DNA of 64,000 nucleotides, taken from positions 42,525 to 106,524 of the forward strand of contig JACRBI010000037.1 in NCBI GenBank assembly GCA_016234495.1, written 5' to 3'. The DNA comes from Chloroflexota bacterium (GTDB lineage: Bacteria; Chloroflexota; Anaerolineae; Anaerolineales; Villigracilaceae). Of this stretch, positions 42,676 to 52,191 are shown in pieces. The notes beneath the pieces were generated by a model that was not told the origin of the DNA, searched no databases, and worked only from the letters and a program-made list of their open reading frames with translations. The translations under genes were made by a program, and so were the position numbers. The first letter of the stretch is position 1; each line of letters starts with the position of its first letter.

Positions 42676-43782
42676 ATGAAAACATCGAAGGAACGACTGG
42701 CATTCTTTTTGCCCGGCTTGTATGAAGGCGGGGCTGAACGCATTGTTCTTAATCTGACAAAGGGTCTGTCTGAGCGCGGCTATGCGGTTGACCTGGTTCT
42801 CGCGCGGGCTGAAGGCCCTTACATGGATCAAATACCTGCCGGCGTAAGGCTGATTGACTTGAAGGCGGCGCGTGTAATAAACAGCGTACCTGCTTTAATC
42901 AAGTACCTTCAAGGCGAACGCCCGTCTGCTTTGTTTTCCGGGATGTTCACCAACATCATTGCCCTGTGGGCAAGACGGTTATGTGGTTTTCCCGGCCGGT
43001 TGATCATCACGGAACATAATTCCCTTTCTTCCATCGTGAAAAACAAGCACGATTTGCGCTGGCAGATGTATCCAAAATTAGCGCGGCAATTCTATCCCTG
43101 GGCAGACAGCATCATCGCCGTTTCACAAGATGTGGCGAATGACCTGGAGCGGACGGCAAAGATCTCGCACGAATTAATTCAGGTTGTTTACAACCCCATC
43201 GTAACAACCGATTTGCAGGAAAAATCCGAAGCGCCGTTGGAGCATCCCTGGTTCAAAGATGGCGAGCCTCCGGTGATTTTGTCGGTGGGACGTTTGACAG
43301 ACCAAAAAGCCTTCGATGTATTAATTCAGGCTTTTTCAATTGTGCGGAAAAACCATCTTGCACGTTTGTTGATCCTTGGCGAAGGGGAAAACCGCCCGGC
43401 GCTCGAAGCTTTGGTCAAACAGCTTGGCCTTGAGCAGGATGTGTGTTTGATGGGCTTTGTGGAAAATCCATATTCATTTATGGCTCATGCTTCATTGTTC
43501 GTGCTTCCCTCAAGATGGGAGGGATTGCCGACTGTATTGGTGGAAGCGTTGTATTTAGGCGCGCCCATCGTCGCGACAGACTGCCCCGGCGGGTCGCGGG
43601 AAATCTTGAAGGGCGGAGAATTTGGCAGACTGATCCCAGTGGATGATCCTCTCATTTTAGCAGAAGCAATTATCGGGTCGATGAATGACCGCCGCTCTTT
43701 TCCTCCAAAGGAAAGTTGGGAACCCTTCCATTTGGATTTTGTTGTGGATCGGTATGTGAGTTTGTTGCCGGGAGTTTCATAA
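42676..43782 (+). CDS. Glycosyltransferase family 4
   Basis: The 368-residue GT4 enzyme has the N-terminal acceptor domain (LPGLYEGGAERIVLNLTKGL) and the C-terminal nucleotide-sugar domain with SVGRLTDQKAFDVLIQAF and the FVLPSRWEGLPTVLVEAL motif, whose E is the expected catalytic/ribose-binding residue. It adds a sugar to the growing repeat unit. The start at 42676 was chosen because upstream codons in this frame overlap the preceding gene. It overlaps the next gene by one base (TAATG). Confidence 0.93.
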   Translation: MKTSKERLAFFLPGLYEGGAERIVLNLTKGLSERGYAVDLVLARAEGPYMDQIPAGVRLIDLKAARVINSVPALIKYLQGERPSALFSGMFTNIIALWARRLCGFPGRLIITEHNSLSSIVKNKHDLRWQMYPKLARQFYPWADSIIAVSQDVANDLERTAKISHELIQVVYNPIVTTDLQEKSEAPLEHPWFKDGEPPVILSVGRLTDQKAFDVLIQAFSIVRKNHLARLLILGEGENRPALEALVKQLGLEQDVCLMGFVENPYSFMAHASLFVLPSRWEGLPTVLVEALYLGAPIVATDCPGGSREILKGGEFGRLIPVDDPLILAEAIIGSMNDRRSFPPKESWEPFHLDFVVDRYVSLLPGVS

Positions 43783-45011
43783 TGCGCAAGATTACCTATT
43801 GGCTGGCGGTGCTGTTGATATTCATCGTCCCGTGGGAGGATAGCATTTCCGTCACGACCTTGGGTTCGCTGGCGCGGGTGATAGGGCTTGTGGTTGCGGT
43901 GTTTTGGCTGGCAACCATGCTGATGGAGGGACGCTTCCGGATACCCCACCTTTTTCACGCGATCGTGCTGTTATTTTTCCTGTGGAATTTTTTGAGCGTG
44001 TTTTGGAGCCCGGATATAGATAGTACGTTCCAGCGCATTAAAACCTATAGCCAGATACTTTTCCTGATGCTCATATTTTGGGAGGTCTTCCAGAAACCGG
44101 AAGACCTCATGACCGGGCTTCAGGCATATATTTACGGTTGCTACGTATTGATTGCAAGTTCGATCTACAACTACATCAACGGGAATGTGGCCGTTGCCTA
44201 TGAAGGACGATACAGCGCTACTGGGGTGAACGCCGTTGACCTGACGCTGATCTTGATGATGGGATTGCCTGTCGCGATGCAGTTGTTCTTTGCGGCGGGT
44301 GAGGGAACGAAGGCGGCGGTATGGAAATTAATTAATCTGGCTTACATTCCGCTGGCTCTTTTTTCGATCATCCTTACCGGGAGCCGCACATCCCTGATCG
44401 CGGTCATCCCGTTTGCAGTGTATCTGGTGGGGACGCGGCAGATCAAGTTTGACCGGAAGTTGTTGGTGTTCGGCATTTTGACGGTTTCGTTCATCATTCT
44501 GCTGCCGTTTATTCCGCAGTCAGTCACAGCGAGGCTTGGCACATTGGGCGCATCGATTGAGGCGGGAGATCTCGGCGGACGGGTTGGTCTATGGCTGCAA
44601 GCCCTTCAGGTATTTTCAAAACATCCGATCACCGGCCTTGGCAGCGGCACGTTGGATTCGGCGATCGGCTCGGCTGCGCATAACACCTTTGTATCGGTGA
44701 CTGCCGAAACAGGTTTTATCGGCCTGGCGCTATTTCTTACCATTCTGGCATTGGTTTTTTTTCTGGCATGGAATATCCCCAATGGGAACTCGGGACTCTG
44801 GGTGGCAATTTTTCTGACATGGGTCATCGGCGTTAGCTCGCTTTCATGGGAATTCAGGAAGCTGACCTGGTTGTTCCTTAACTTCATTGTTATCGAAGGG
44901 AGTTTCACGTACGAGCAATTGCATGTTGGGGCGGTGAAAGCGGGGCTTGCCAAACACATAAGATCTTTTTTCAACGTCAATGAACCCGGCGCTAAAACTG
45001 AGTCAGGTTGA
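43782..45011 (+). CDS. O-antigen ligase / Wzy-type polymerase family protein
   Basis: The 409-residue protein has about 11-12 membrane helices and a large periplasmic loop with HPITGLGSGTLDSAIGSAAHNTF, the usual O-antigen ligase/polymerase hallmark, with helix segment LTGSRTSLIAVIPFAVYL. It would link or polymerise sugar units outside the membrane. In the absence of LPS genes it is more likely the polymerase of this cluster. Its ends overlap both neighbours by a base or two. Confidence 0.9.
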   Translation: MRKITYWLAVLLIFIVPWEDSISVTTLGSLARVIGLVVAVFWLATMLMEGRFRIPHLFHAIVLLFFLWNFLSVFWSPDIDSTFQRIKTYSQILFLMLIFWEVFQKPEDLMTGLQAYIYGCYVLIASSIYNYINGNVAVAYEGRYSATGVNAVDLTLILMMGLPVAMQLFFAAGEGTKAAVWKLINLAYIPLALFSIILTGSRTSLIAVIPFAVYLVGTRQIKFDRKLLVFGILTVSFIILLPFIPQSVTARLGTLGASIEAGDLGGRVGLWLQALQVFSKHPITGLGSGTLDSAIGSAAHNTFVSVTAETGFIGLALFLTILALVFFLAWNIPNGNSGLWVAIFLTWVIGVSSLSWEFRKLTWLFLNFIVIEGSFTYEQLHVGAVKAGLAKHIRSFFNVNEPGAKTESG

Positions 45012-46474
45012 TGAAAATAAATTCGCGAATCGGATTGGTTGTGATTTTGCTGGTTTCGGTAATTTTCACAGGCTGTGCCCCAGACCAATCGATTCTTGAG
45101 GCTGCCGCCCCCGCACAGGCAATTGAAACAAGCGCTTTGGGTCCTTCGTCAATTCCTGCTTTTCCCGGCGCGGAGGGATTTGGGTCCGCGACAGTCGGCG
45201 GCCGTGGGGGAAGGGTGATCGAGGTGACCAATCTTGACGACTCTGGCCCGGGGTCTTTACGAGCAGCTATCGGCGCAGAAGAGAGGCGGATCATTATCTT
45301 TCGCGTGGCTGGCACGATCGAGCTTGAATCCGGTCTGGTGATCTCTGAGCCTTATATCACCATTGCAGGTCAAAGCGCGCCGGGGGAAGGCATCACAGTG
45401 CGCGGAATTAATTCGCAGGTCGAGGCTTTGATCAATATCCAAACTCATGATGTTCTCGTTCGGTTTCTTAAGCTGCGGGCTGGTCCGCCATCGGCGGGCG
45501 ATGGGATGATGATCATGGCTGACGATGCTCATGATACCTACAATGTCATGATTGATCACAACTCGCTGAGTTGGGCGGTGAATCGAAACCTGGCCACATG
45601 GTATGACGTTCACGAGATTTCAATTCAATGGAATATTTTCTCCGAAGGTTTGGATTGCAGTATTCATCCCAAGGGCTGTCATAGCAAGGGAGTTTTGCTC
45701 GGCGGTTATGCCAGCGACGAGGATAAGGATGAACCGGGCGCGGGCAATATTTCCTTCCATCATAATTTGATGGCGCACAACGGGGAACGCAATCCATTGG
45801 TTTCGACAAGCGGCGTCACCGATGTGGTTAACAATGTCGCCTACAACCCGTTTGGGTCATTCAGTCACGTGGACTTTCAGCATCAATTGACTGTCATACC
45901 GGTCAACTATGTTGGGAATTATTTCAAGGCAGGCGCAAATACCGACCCGGGAAATTATGGCATTGACATTGCCAGCCCGGAAATTCTGGGAGCGCAAATA
46001 TATGTTGAGGGGAACATTGACCCGCAGCGGCTGAGTGATGCCCAGCCGGGAGTTGACATGGTTGACCCTGATGCCCGGCCTTATGTTGTCTCTGCGCGGA
46101 ACCCGGCTGCCCCGGTCACCTCAACCTCTGCACTGGAGGCTTTTGACCTGGTTCTGGCTGGCGCGGGGGCGCAGGCGGGACTGGCTTGCGATGGAACATT
46201 TTTTACGCGACGCGACGCCATCGACACCCGCATCGTCAGCGAGGTCAGGAATGGCACGGGTGGAATTATTGACGACCCATCCGAGGTCGGCGGCTGGCTG
46301 GCCATTCCTCCCGTCGAGCCTTGCGAAGATTCAGATCATGATGGAATGCCCGAGCTTTGGGAACAAAAATTTGGCTTCAACCCCGTAGACCCTTCAGATG
46401 GTTCCACCGATGCAGATGGGGACGGATACACAAATGTCGAGGAATTCCTGAATGGCACAGACCCGCTTCAATAA
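45011..46474 (+). CDS. Pectate-lyase-like lipoprotein with Ca-binding tail
   Basis: The 487-residue protein has a lipoprotein signal (LLVSVIFTGCAP) and a right-handed beta-helix like PL1 pectate lyases (FPGAEGFGSATVGGRGGRVI; VTNLDDSGPGSLRAAI; VMIDHNSLSWAVNRN). The C-terminus has DSDHDGMPELWEQKFGFNP followed by STDADGDGYTNVEEFLNGTD, Ca2+-binding repeats of the thrombospondin-3/EF-hand type. In an exopolysaccharide locus it may trim, release or bind the polymer. Catalytic residues are not all identifiable by eye. Confidence 0.88.
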   Translation: MKINSRIGLVVILLVSVIFTGCAPDQSILEAAAPAQAIETSALGPSSIPAFPGAEGFGSATVGGRGGRVIEVTNLDDSGPGSLRAAIGAEERRIIIFRVAGTIELESGLVISEPYITIAGQSAPGEGITVRGINSQVEALINIQTHDVLVRFLKLRAGPPSAGDGMMIMADDAHDTYNVMIDHNSLSWAVNRNLATWYDVHEISIQWNIFSEGLDCSIHPKGCHSKGVLLGGYASDEDKDEPGAGNISFHHNLMAHNGERNPLVSTSGVTDVVNNVAYNPFGSFSHVDFQHQLTVIPVNYVGNYFKAGANTDPGNYGIDIASPEILGAQIYVEGNIDPQRLSDAQPGVDMVDPDARPYVVSARNPAAPVTSTSALEAFDLVLAGAGAQAGLACDGTFFTRRDAIDTRIVSEVRNGTGGIIDDPSEVGGWLAIPPVEPCEDSDHDGMPELWEQKFGFNPVDPSDGSTDADGDGYTNVEEFLNGTDPLQ

Positions 46475-46486
46475 GGAAACCATTCA

Positions 46487-47632
46487 ATGCAAATCACCAA
46501 ATCCAACCAGAAGATCAAAGCGTGTGCCTCTGTTCAGGTTAAGCGGCTGTTGTTTGTCGGCCCGAAGCCGCCGCCGATCGGCGGCTCGCCGCTGACAGTG
46601 CAGGCAATGCTCGAAGAATTATCCTGCAACCCGTCTGTTCAAGTCGTGGTGATCAATACTTCGCCTGCGATCGATGTCAGAAAAAAAATGACGGGGTTTA
46701 ACTTCGAGAAAGTCTGGCGGTCGATCCTTATCCTGCCGAAATTTATCTACGAAGCTCCGCGCTGTGATGCCGCCCTGATTTTTGCCAATGATCTCTTTGC
46801 CATCACCCTCGCGCCGCTGCTTTTATTGATCGCCCGAATTTTTCACAAACCATTTTTCCTCAAACCTGTCGGCGCAGGGCTTGACCTGTTCATTAATGCG
46901 CAGAGAAAAATATTTCGGGAATACCTGCTTTTCGTTTTGCGCAAAACAGACGGCATACTGACGCAGACCAAACTGCTCAAAGATGACCTGCGCAAACTGG
47001 GCTGCAAAAATGTGTTTTATCTGCCCGGCTGCCGGCCATTGCCGCAAAATTCCCTGGCGCCAAAAAAATACTCCTCTGACCTTCGTTTGATCTTTTTGGG
47101 GCACATCACCAGGCTCAAAGGACCGCTGATCCTGCTCGACGCGCTCAAGATCGTTTCCGATATCTGTGATGAACAGGTGACCTGCGATTTTTTTGGCCCG
47201 ATCCATGACGAGGTCCGCGATGAGTTCCTGAAGGAATTACAGTCGCTTCCCAATGCCCGTTATCGCGGCGTGGCCGAGGCGGGGACAGGCTCACAGTTGA
47301 TCGCGCAATATGATGTGCTGGTGCTCCCAACTTATTACGATACCGAAGGGCATCCCGGGGTATTGATCGAAGCGATGCATGCCAGCGTGCCAGTGATCAC
47401 CACCCAGGTTCGTACTTTTCCCGAACTGGTCACGCATGGGATCAACGGCTTCCTCGTCCCAACCCGGGACAGCGACTTTCTGGCGCAGGCCATCATCCTG
47501 CTTGCGCTCGACCCGAGCCTGAGGGAAAAAATGGGGGAAGCCAACCATGTTAAGGGGCAGGAATTTTATGCAAAAAATGTTGTTGCGCAATTGTTGAAGA
47601 TCGTCTTTCCCGATCTGCGCATGGCGAGATAA
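46487..47632 (+). CDS. Glycosyltransferase family 4
   Basis: The 381-residue GT4 protein has the glycine-rich N-terminal loop (FVGPKPPPIGGSPLTVQAML) and the C-terminal sugar-nucleotide site with FLGHITRLKGPLILLDAL and PTYYDTEGHPGVLIEAM. The usual E-x7-E motif ends at E in GVLIEAM. It is one of three GT4 enzymes in the cluster. Specificity cannot be read from the sequence. Confidence 0.92.
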   Translation: MQITKSNQKIKACASVQVKRLLFVGPKPPPIGGSPLTVQAMLEELSCNPSVQVVVINTSPAIDVRKKMTGFNFEKVWRSILILPKFIYEAPRCDAALIFANDLFAITLAPLLLLIARIFHKPFFLKPVGAGLDLFINAQRKIFREYLLFVLRKTDGILTQTKLLKDDLRKLGCKNVFYLPGCRPLPQNSLAPKKYSSDLRLIFLGHITRLKGPLILLDALKIVSDICDEQVTCDFFGPIHDEVRDEFLKELQSLPNARYRGVAEAGTGSQLIAQYDVLVLPTYYDTEGHPGVLIEAMHASVPVITTQVRTFPELVTHGINGFLVPTRDSDFLAQAIILLALDPSLREKMGEANHVKGQEFYAKNVVAQLLKIVFPDLRMAR

Positions 47633-47637
47633 CGCGA

Positions 47638-48900
47638 ATGAAAATTCTATTCATGGCTCAATGTTATGCCCCTGAGAATGTCAGCGCAGCGGTCTTGATC
47701 ACCGAGCTGGCCGTTGACCTTGCAAAGCGCGGGCATCAAGTCGCCATTGTCACAGGCGCGCCGAACTACCCGCAGGGGCGAATTTTCGAAGGGTATCGCA
47801 ACAGTCTATTTGCCGTAGAGGCTTTGGACGGCGTGCGGGTCATCCGCACCTGGAGCTATATTTCGCCTTCAAAGAAAATCCTGCCGCGCTTGTTCCATTA
47901 CGGGACGTACAGCGCAACAGCTTTTTACGGCGGATTGTTCGCCGGCCGCCCGGATGTGATCGTCAGTTACTCCCCGCCGCTTCCACTCGGACTTTCGGCC
48001 TGGTTGCTGAGCCGAATCTTTCGCGTGCCGTGGGTGCTTCAAATCGAAGACCTGTTCCCCGATGCCGCAGTTGCCGCCGGCGTGATGACGAATAAAAGAC
48101 TCATCAATTTTTTTCATGGAATGGAAAAATTCCTTTATCGCCATGCCCAGCGTATTTCGGTCATCTCGCGGAATTTTCGGCAGAACCTGCTCGAGAAGGG
48201 AATCCGCAACTCGAAGATCAAGATCATTCCCGTCTGGGCTGACCCGCAGCAGGTGCGCCCCATGCAAAAGCTAAATGCCTTCCGCCGTGAGCATTTGCTG
48301 GACGATAAATTCATTGTGATGTACGCAGGCAACATCGGGTTGACGTCCTGCCTTGAGGATGTGCTTGGCGCGGCGGAAACTTTGCGAGCGAATAAAGACA
48401 TTCAATTTGTGATTGTCGGGGAAGGCGTCAAAAAAGAAGCGCTCGAAGCAGAAGCACAAGCCGGGCAGTTATCCAATATATTATTCCTGCCATTTCAACC
48501 AAGGGAGGTATTTTCTGAAATGCTCGCCGCCGCCGATCTTGGGCTTGTGACGCTCAACGCAGGCGCGGTGCTTTCGTCAATGCCGAGCAAGATATTCAAT
48601 GTGATGGCCAGCGCGCGCCCGATTTTGGCGGTCACCCCGCCCGGAAGTGAGATCATGCAGATCGTGGAAGAAGCAGGCTGCGGGTGGAATGTTCCGCCCC
48701 AGTCGCCTGAAAAACTGGCAGAGGTCATCATCCAATTAAAAGAGCAGGAAACTTTGCTCGATCAGGCAGGTCAAAATGGACGTGCCTGCCTTGAGAAATT
48801 TTATTCCCGCAATCATTGCGTTGATGAGTATGAAAAAATGTTGTCTCTTTTGTGTGACCGGGTTCTGTTGGAAACCGCCAGAGCAGGAGGAACATTATGA
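47638..48900 (+). CDS. Glycosyltransferase family 4 (WbuB-like)
   Basis: The 420-residue protein resembles WbuB-type GT4 (MKILFMAQCYAPENVSAAVL; GAPNYPQGRIFEGY; WVLQIEDLFPDAAVAAG). The C-terminal half has MYAGNIGLTSCLEDVLGA and FLPFQPREVFSEMLAAADLG. WbuB-like enzymes often add L-fucosamine or a related amino sugar. The next gene begins inside its stop codon. Confidence 0.92.
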   Translation: MKILFMAQCYAPENVSAAVLITELAVDLAKRGHQVAIVTGAPNYPQGRIFEGYRNSLFAVEALDGVRVIRTWSYISPSKKILPRLFHYGTYSATAFYGGLFAGRPDVIVSYSPPLPLGLSAWLLSRIFRVPWVLQIEDLFPDAAVAAGVMTNKRLINFFHGMEKFLYRHAQRISVISRNFRQNLLEKGIRNSKIKIIPVWADPQQVRPMQKLNAFRREHLLDDKFIVMYAGNIGLTSCLEDVLGAAETLRANKDIQFVIVGEGVKKEALEAEAQAGQLSNILFLPFQPREVFSEMLAAADLGLVTLNAGAVLSSMPSKIFNVMASARPILAVTPPGSEIMQIVEEAGCGWNVPPQSPEKLAEVIIQLKEQETLLDQAGQNGRACLEKFYSRNHCVDEYEKMLSLLCDRVLLETARAGGTL

Positions 48901-49832
48901 ATGCCGAAACTTTTGCAGAATGGATGCGGCGCCAGGGACATCAGGTAATTCGCACAGCCAGCAGTTATTGGTACGATGCCGGCCCGCGTGTGTTGCAGGC
49001 ATTCCCATATCATTGGCTGATCACGCCGGATGAAAAAGAGATTCGCGGTCTGATGTTGAAGCATGGAATTGCCGCCCTGCGATATTCAACGCCGATGGAT
49101 TTTCCAAACGGCATGGTGAGCTATCATGTTGTTTTGCATAAGCCCTATCAACTTGATGGGTTGAGGTCGCAGGCGCGCAATGGGGTGAAGCGCGGGCTGG
49201 AGCATTTCAAAGTTGAACAAATTTCTTTTGAACGGTTGGCCACCGAGGGCTGGGCCTTGCAGCAGGATACTTTGACGCGGCAGGATCGCCTGCGAAGCAT
49301 GACCCAACAAGAGTGGGAAATCCTGTGCCGATCAGCAGAAGGCTTGCCGGGTTTTGAAACGTGGGCTGCGATCTCAAATAATGAGCTTGCGGGCGCGGTC
49401 ATCATCTGCCGTATTGATGATGTGTTCAATGTGCCGTTTGCGATGAGTCACAGCCGCTTTTTGGCTGACCATGTCAACAACGTCATCTTCTATTCTGTCA
49501 GCTGTGAGATGTTGAACCGCGAAGGCGTGAGCAATATTTTCTTTACAGTGCAATCTTTGGATGCGCCGGCTAATGTGGATGAATTTAAATTCCGCATGGG
49601 GTTTGAACCGAAGGCAGTTCGCCAGCGCGTGGATTTTCATCCGCTGCTGAATCCTTTTGCCACACCCGCGGTTCACGCCTTAACCGAGAAGCTGCTTCAG
49701 CGCGACCCATCGAATCCTACGCTGGCAAAAGCGGAGGGTATGCTGCGCTTTCATGTGGAGGGCAAGCGCAGCATCACTGAACAAGCCTGGCCCAAATGCC
49801 TGCCCGCACAACGCGAGATCGGCGCAAGTTGA
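48897..49832 (+). CDS. FemAB/GNAT-like acyl- or aminoacyltransferase
   Basis: The 311-residue protein has the FemAB/BioF2-type GNAT pattern: LRSQARNGVKRGLEHFKVE (about 90-108), the central WAAISNNELAGAVIICRIDD and the later LNREGVSNIFFTVQSLD. Such proteins add amino acids or acyl groups to cell-wall or exopolysaccharide sugars. No HTH or membrane segment. The start overlaps the GT4 gene by 4 bases (ATGA). Confidence 0.78.
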   Translation: MNAETFAEWMRRQGHQVIRTASSYWYDAGPRVLQAFPYHWLITPDEKEIRGLMLKHGIAALRYSTPMDFPNGMVSYHVVLHKPYQLDGLRSQARNGVKRGLEHFKVEQISFERLATEGWALQQDTLTRQDRLRSMTQQEWEILCRSAEGLPGFETWAAISNNELAGAVIICRIDDVFNVPFAMSHSRFLADHVNNVIFYSVSCEMLNREGVSNIFFTVQSLDAPANVDEFKFRMGFEPKAVRQRVDFHPLLNPFATPAVHALTEKLLQRDPSNPTLAKAEGMLRFHVEGKRSITEQAWPKCLPAQREIGAS

Positions 49833-49858
49833 ATCTGCCAAAGCAGAAAGGAGAAACA

Positions 49859-50386
49859 ATGTCAAATTTCGATGGCTGTCAACTTCCGTGCGTGCCAAAG
49901 TTTTCCATCGGGTCAGCCGAGGTGGGCGGGCAATCACCCATCAGGCGTATTAAACGTCTGCTGGCGGTTCCGTGGAATTATTACGGGAAAAAATGGCTGA
50001 AGAAGGCGTATTACCTGTCCGTTCGCTGGCAGGGGACTTCGCCTCAGCAAATGAAGGCGAAAGACCTGGCTCCCGAGATCCCTTTTGTCACAGGTGATCT
50101 GGTAAAGGTGCGCTCGCACGAGGAAATCCAATCAACGCTTGACCCATTCAAGGAGTTGAAAGGCTGCGCGTTTCTGCCGGAGATGACCCAATTCTGCGGG
50201 ACGCAGCAGCGCGTGCTCAAGTCTATGCAGGTCTTTTTGGATGAGCGCGATTACAAAGTAAAAAAAGTGCGCGGAGTTATTTTGCTGGAAAATGTGATCT
50301 GTAATGGGACTCCGGCATTTGGTCCGTGTGACCGTTGTTGTTTTCTATTCTGGCGCGAGGAATGGCTGGAAAAGATATCTGGATAG
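49859..50386 (+). CDS. Cys-motif protein of exopolysaccharide loci, unknown function
   Basis: The 175-residue protein contains a C-terminal conserved block: FLPEMTQFCGTQQRVLKSMQ, VRGVILLENVICNG, and FGPCDRCCFLFWREEWLE, with the cysteines C-x(n)-C-x2-CC. This is a small family seen next to sugar and GNAT genes in such clusters. The cysteines could bind metal. The ATG at 49859 has AAGGAG upstream; an earlier in-frame start at 49796 would overlap the previous gene. Confidence 0.72.
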   Translation: MSNFDGCQLPCVPKFSIGSAEVGGQSPIRRIKRLLAVPWNYYGKKWLKKAYYLSVRWQGTSPQQMKAKDLAPEIPFVTGDLVKVRSHEEIQSTLDPFKELKGCAFLPEMTQFCGTQQRVLKSMQVFLDERDYKVKKVRGVILLENVICNGTPAFGPCDRCCFLFWREEWLEKISG

Positions 50387-50428
50387 GTGTATCTCTGCAC
50401 CGATGTGAAAGTTTCTAGTGGAGGAAAA

Positions 50429-52015
50429 ATGATCCGTTTAACACCGCAACTAAAGCAGTCTGAAAATTTGGGAAAGGATAGCCTGGCCGACAAGTCCCTT
50501 CGAAATACGATGACAGGATTTTTTAAACGCGCATTCGATTTCACCGCCGCCTTGATTGGGCTGGCACTTCTTACGCCATTTTTTATAATTATCGGAATAC
50601 TCATCAAACGAGATTCGCCCGGGCCGATATTTTTTTGGGGGTCGCGCATCGGGCGGTATGGCGTTGTATTCAAGATGCTCAAGTTCCGCACGATGTATGA
50701 AACCCCGAAAAGCTACCGCGGTCCGCGCGTTACCAGCAAGGAGGATGACCGCATCACGCCTTTCGGAAAATGGCTGCGTGATACAAAGCTGAACGAACTG
50801 CCGCAGCTTTGGAATGTGCTGATCGGCGAAATGAGTCTGGTTGGTCCGCGGCCTGAAGACCCCGCGATCTCCAAGACCTGGCCGACAACTGTTGCGCGTG
50901 AGATTCTCTCCGTGCGGCCCGGCATCACAAGCCCGGCTTCGGTTGTGTATCGTGATGAAGAAAGTATGCTTCATGCAGGGGAAGTGATGCGCAAGTACCT
51001 GCACGAGTTAAGCCCCGACAAAATGCGGCTGGACCAGCTTTACGTCCGTTACCGCTCGTTCTGGCTCGACCTTGATGTGATCCTCTGGACGGCTTTGTTA
51101 TTAATGCCGAAGATCAAATCCTACTCGCCGCCGGAACCTCTGCTATTTGTAGGGCCGGTGTCACGCTTGATCCAACGCTATGTCAGCTGGTTTATTTGGG
51201 ACTTCCTGATCGTATGGGCTTCGATAAACATTACCGGCGCATTCGTCCGCCTGTTCGGTCCGTTGGATATTGATTGGCTGACGGCTGTCAAAATGGCGTT
51301 TGGGTGCTCGCTGTTGTATAGCATTGCAGGGCTGCTCTTAAATACCAACCGCATAAACTGGCCCAAAGCTTCGTCCTGGGAATCGGGGCGCCTGTGGATT
51401 GGCTGGTTCGCGGCAACAGCCATCATGTTTGGTATCCACTTTTATTTGGGATTTGGCAGCCTGCGTTTTTATGGGGTGATCCTCGGAGCGTCGTTACTTT
51501 CCCTTTTAGGCATAATCGTTATCCGTTACCGCGGACAATTAATCAGCGGCCTGATTAGCCGGATATTGACCCATAAGCTGAATTCAAGCGTGATCCGTGA
51601 GCGCGTATTAATTGTCGGTTCGGGGCGGACTGCGGAGAATATGGCATGGTTAATGGGGCACCCAACCTATTCGGGTAAGTTCCAGATCATCGGCTTTATT
51701 GATGATGACCTGCTTTCACAAGGGATGAAGATTTACGGCTCGAAGGTCATCGGCAGGGTCAAGGATATTCAAAAGATCGTAAAAGACAACGACATTGGGC
51801 TGATCATTCTGGCAGATAATCAGATGGCATCGAAGAATTACAACGAGTTTCGTAACATGGCAAGTTTTTATCCGACCAGAGTGGTTGTTGCGCCGGATAT
51901 ATTCGGGTCATTAACTTACCTGGATGGCAAGCTGCCCGACAAGGATGATGGCAGCCACCTTGATAATTTCCAGTGCCAATACTGCCTGGCCCGGCATGGA
52001 AATCATCCCCAATAA
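50429..52015 (+). CDS. Domain-permuted initiating sugar-phosphate transferase
   Basis: The 528-residue protein carries the bacterial sugar transferase domain first (about 28-225: KRDSPGPIFFWGSRIGRYG, KFRTMYE, LNELPQLWNVLIGEMSLVGP, RPGITSP), then about four membrane helices (about 249-360) and last a Rossmann-type domain (RVLIVGSGRTAENMAWLMG from about 390). In WcaJ/WbaP enzymes the order is the reverse: helices and nucleotide-binding fold first, catalytic domain last. It probably transfers the first sugar phosphate to undecaprenyl phosphate. SD GTGGAGG supports the start. Confidence 0.85.
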   Translation: MIRLTPQLKQSENLGKDSLADKSLRNTMTGFFKRAFDFTAALIGLALLTPFFIIIGILIKRDSPGPIFFWGSRIGRYGVVFKMLKFRTMYETPKSYRGPRVTSKEDDRITPFGKWLRDTKLNELPQLWNVLIGEMSLVGPRPEDPAISKTWPTTVAREILSVRPGITSPASVVYRDEESMLHAGEVMRKYLHELSPDKMRLDQLYVRYRSFWLDLDVILWTALLLMPKIKSYSPPEPLLFVGPVSRLIQRYVSWFIWDFLIVWASINITGAFVRLFGPLDIDWLTAVKMAFGCSLLYSIAGLLLNTNRINWPKASSWESGRLWIGWFAATAIMFGIHFYLGFGSLRFYGVILGASLLSLLGIIVIRYRGQLISGLISRILTHKLNSSVIRERVLIVGSGRTAENMAWLMGHPTYSGKFQIIGFIDDDLLSQGMKIYGSKVIGRVKDIQKIVKDNDIGLIILADNQMASKNYNEFRNMASFYPTRVVVAPDIFGSLTYLDGKLPDKDDGSHLDNFQCQYCLARHGNHPQ

Positions 52016-52191
52016 TTCAATCGAGTTTGACGGATAATAAAGATGACTTTTGGGTTCACCCGAAGATTGCTGATTTTTTGTCAATTATTTTGGGGAAGGG
52101 GGATTGCCAATCTGAGGGTAATTTCGGATAATATTCACGGAAGAATTTGCGCATTGCTTTGTAGTCAGCTTTCCAGTGAGAGGAACAGATC

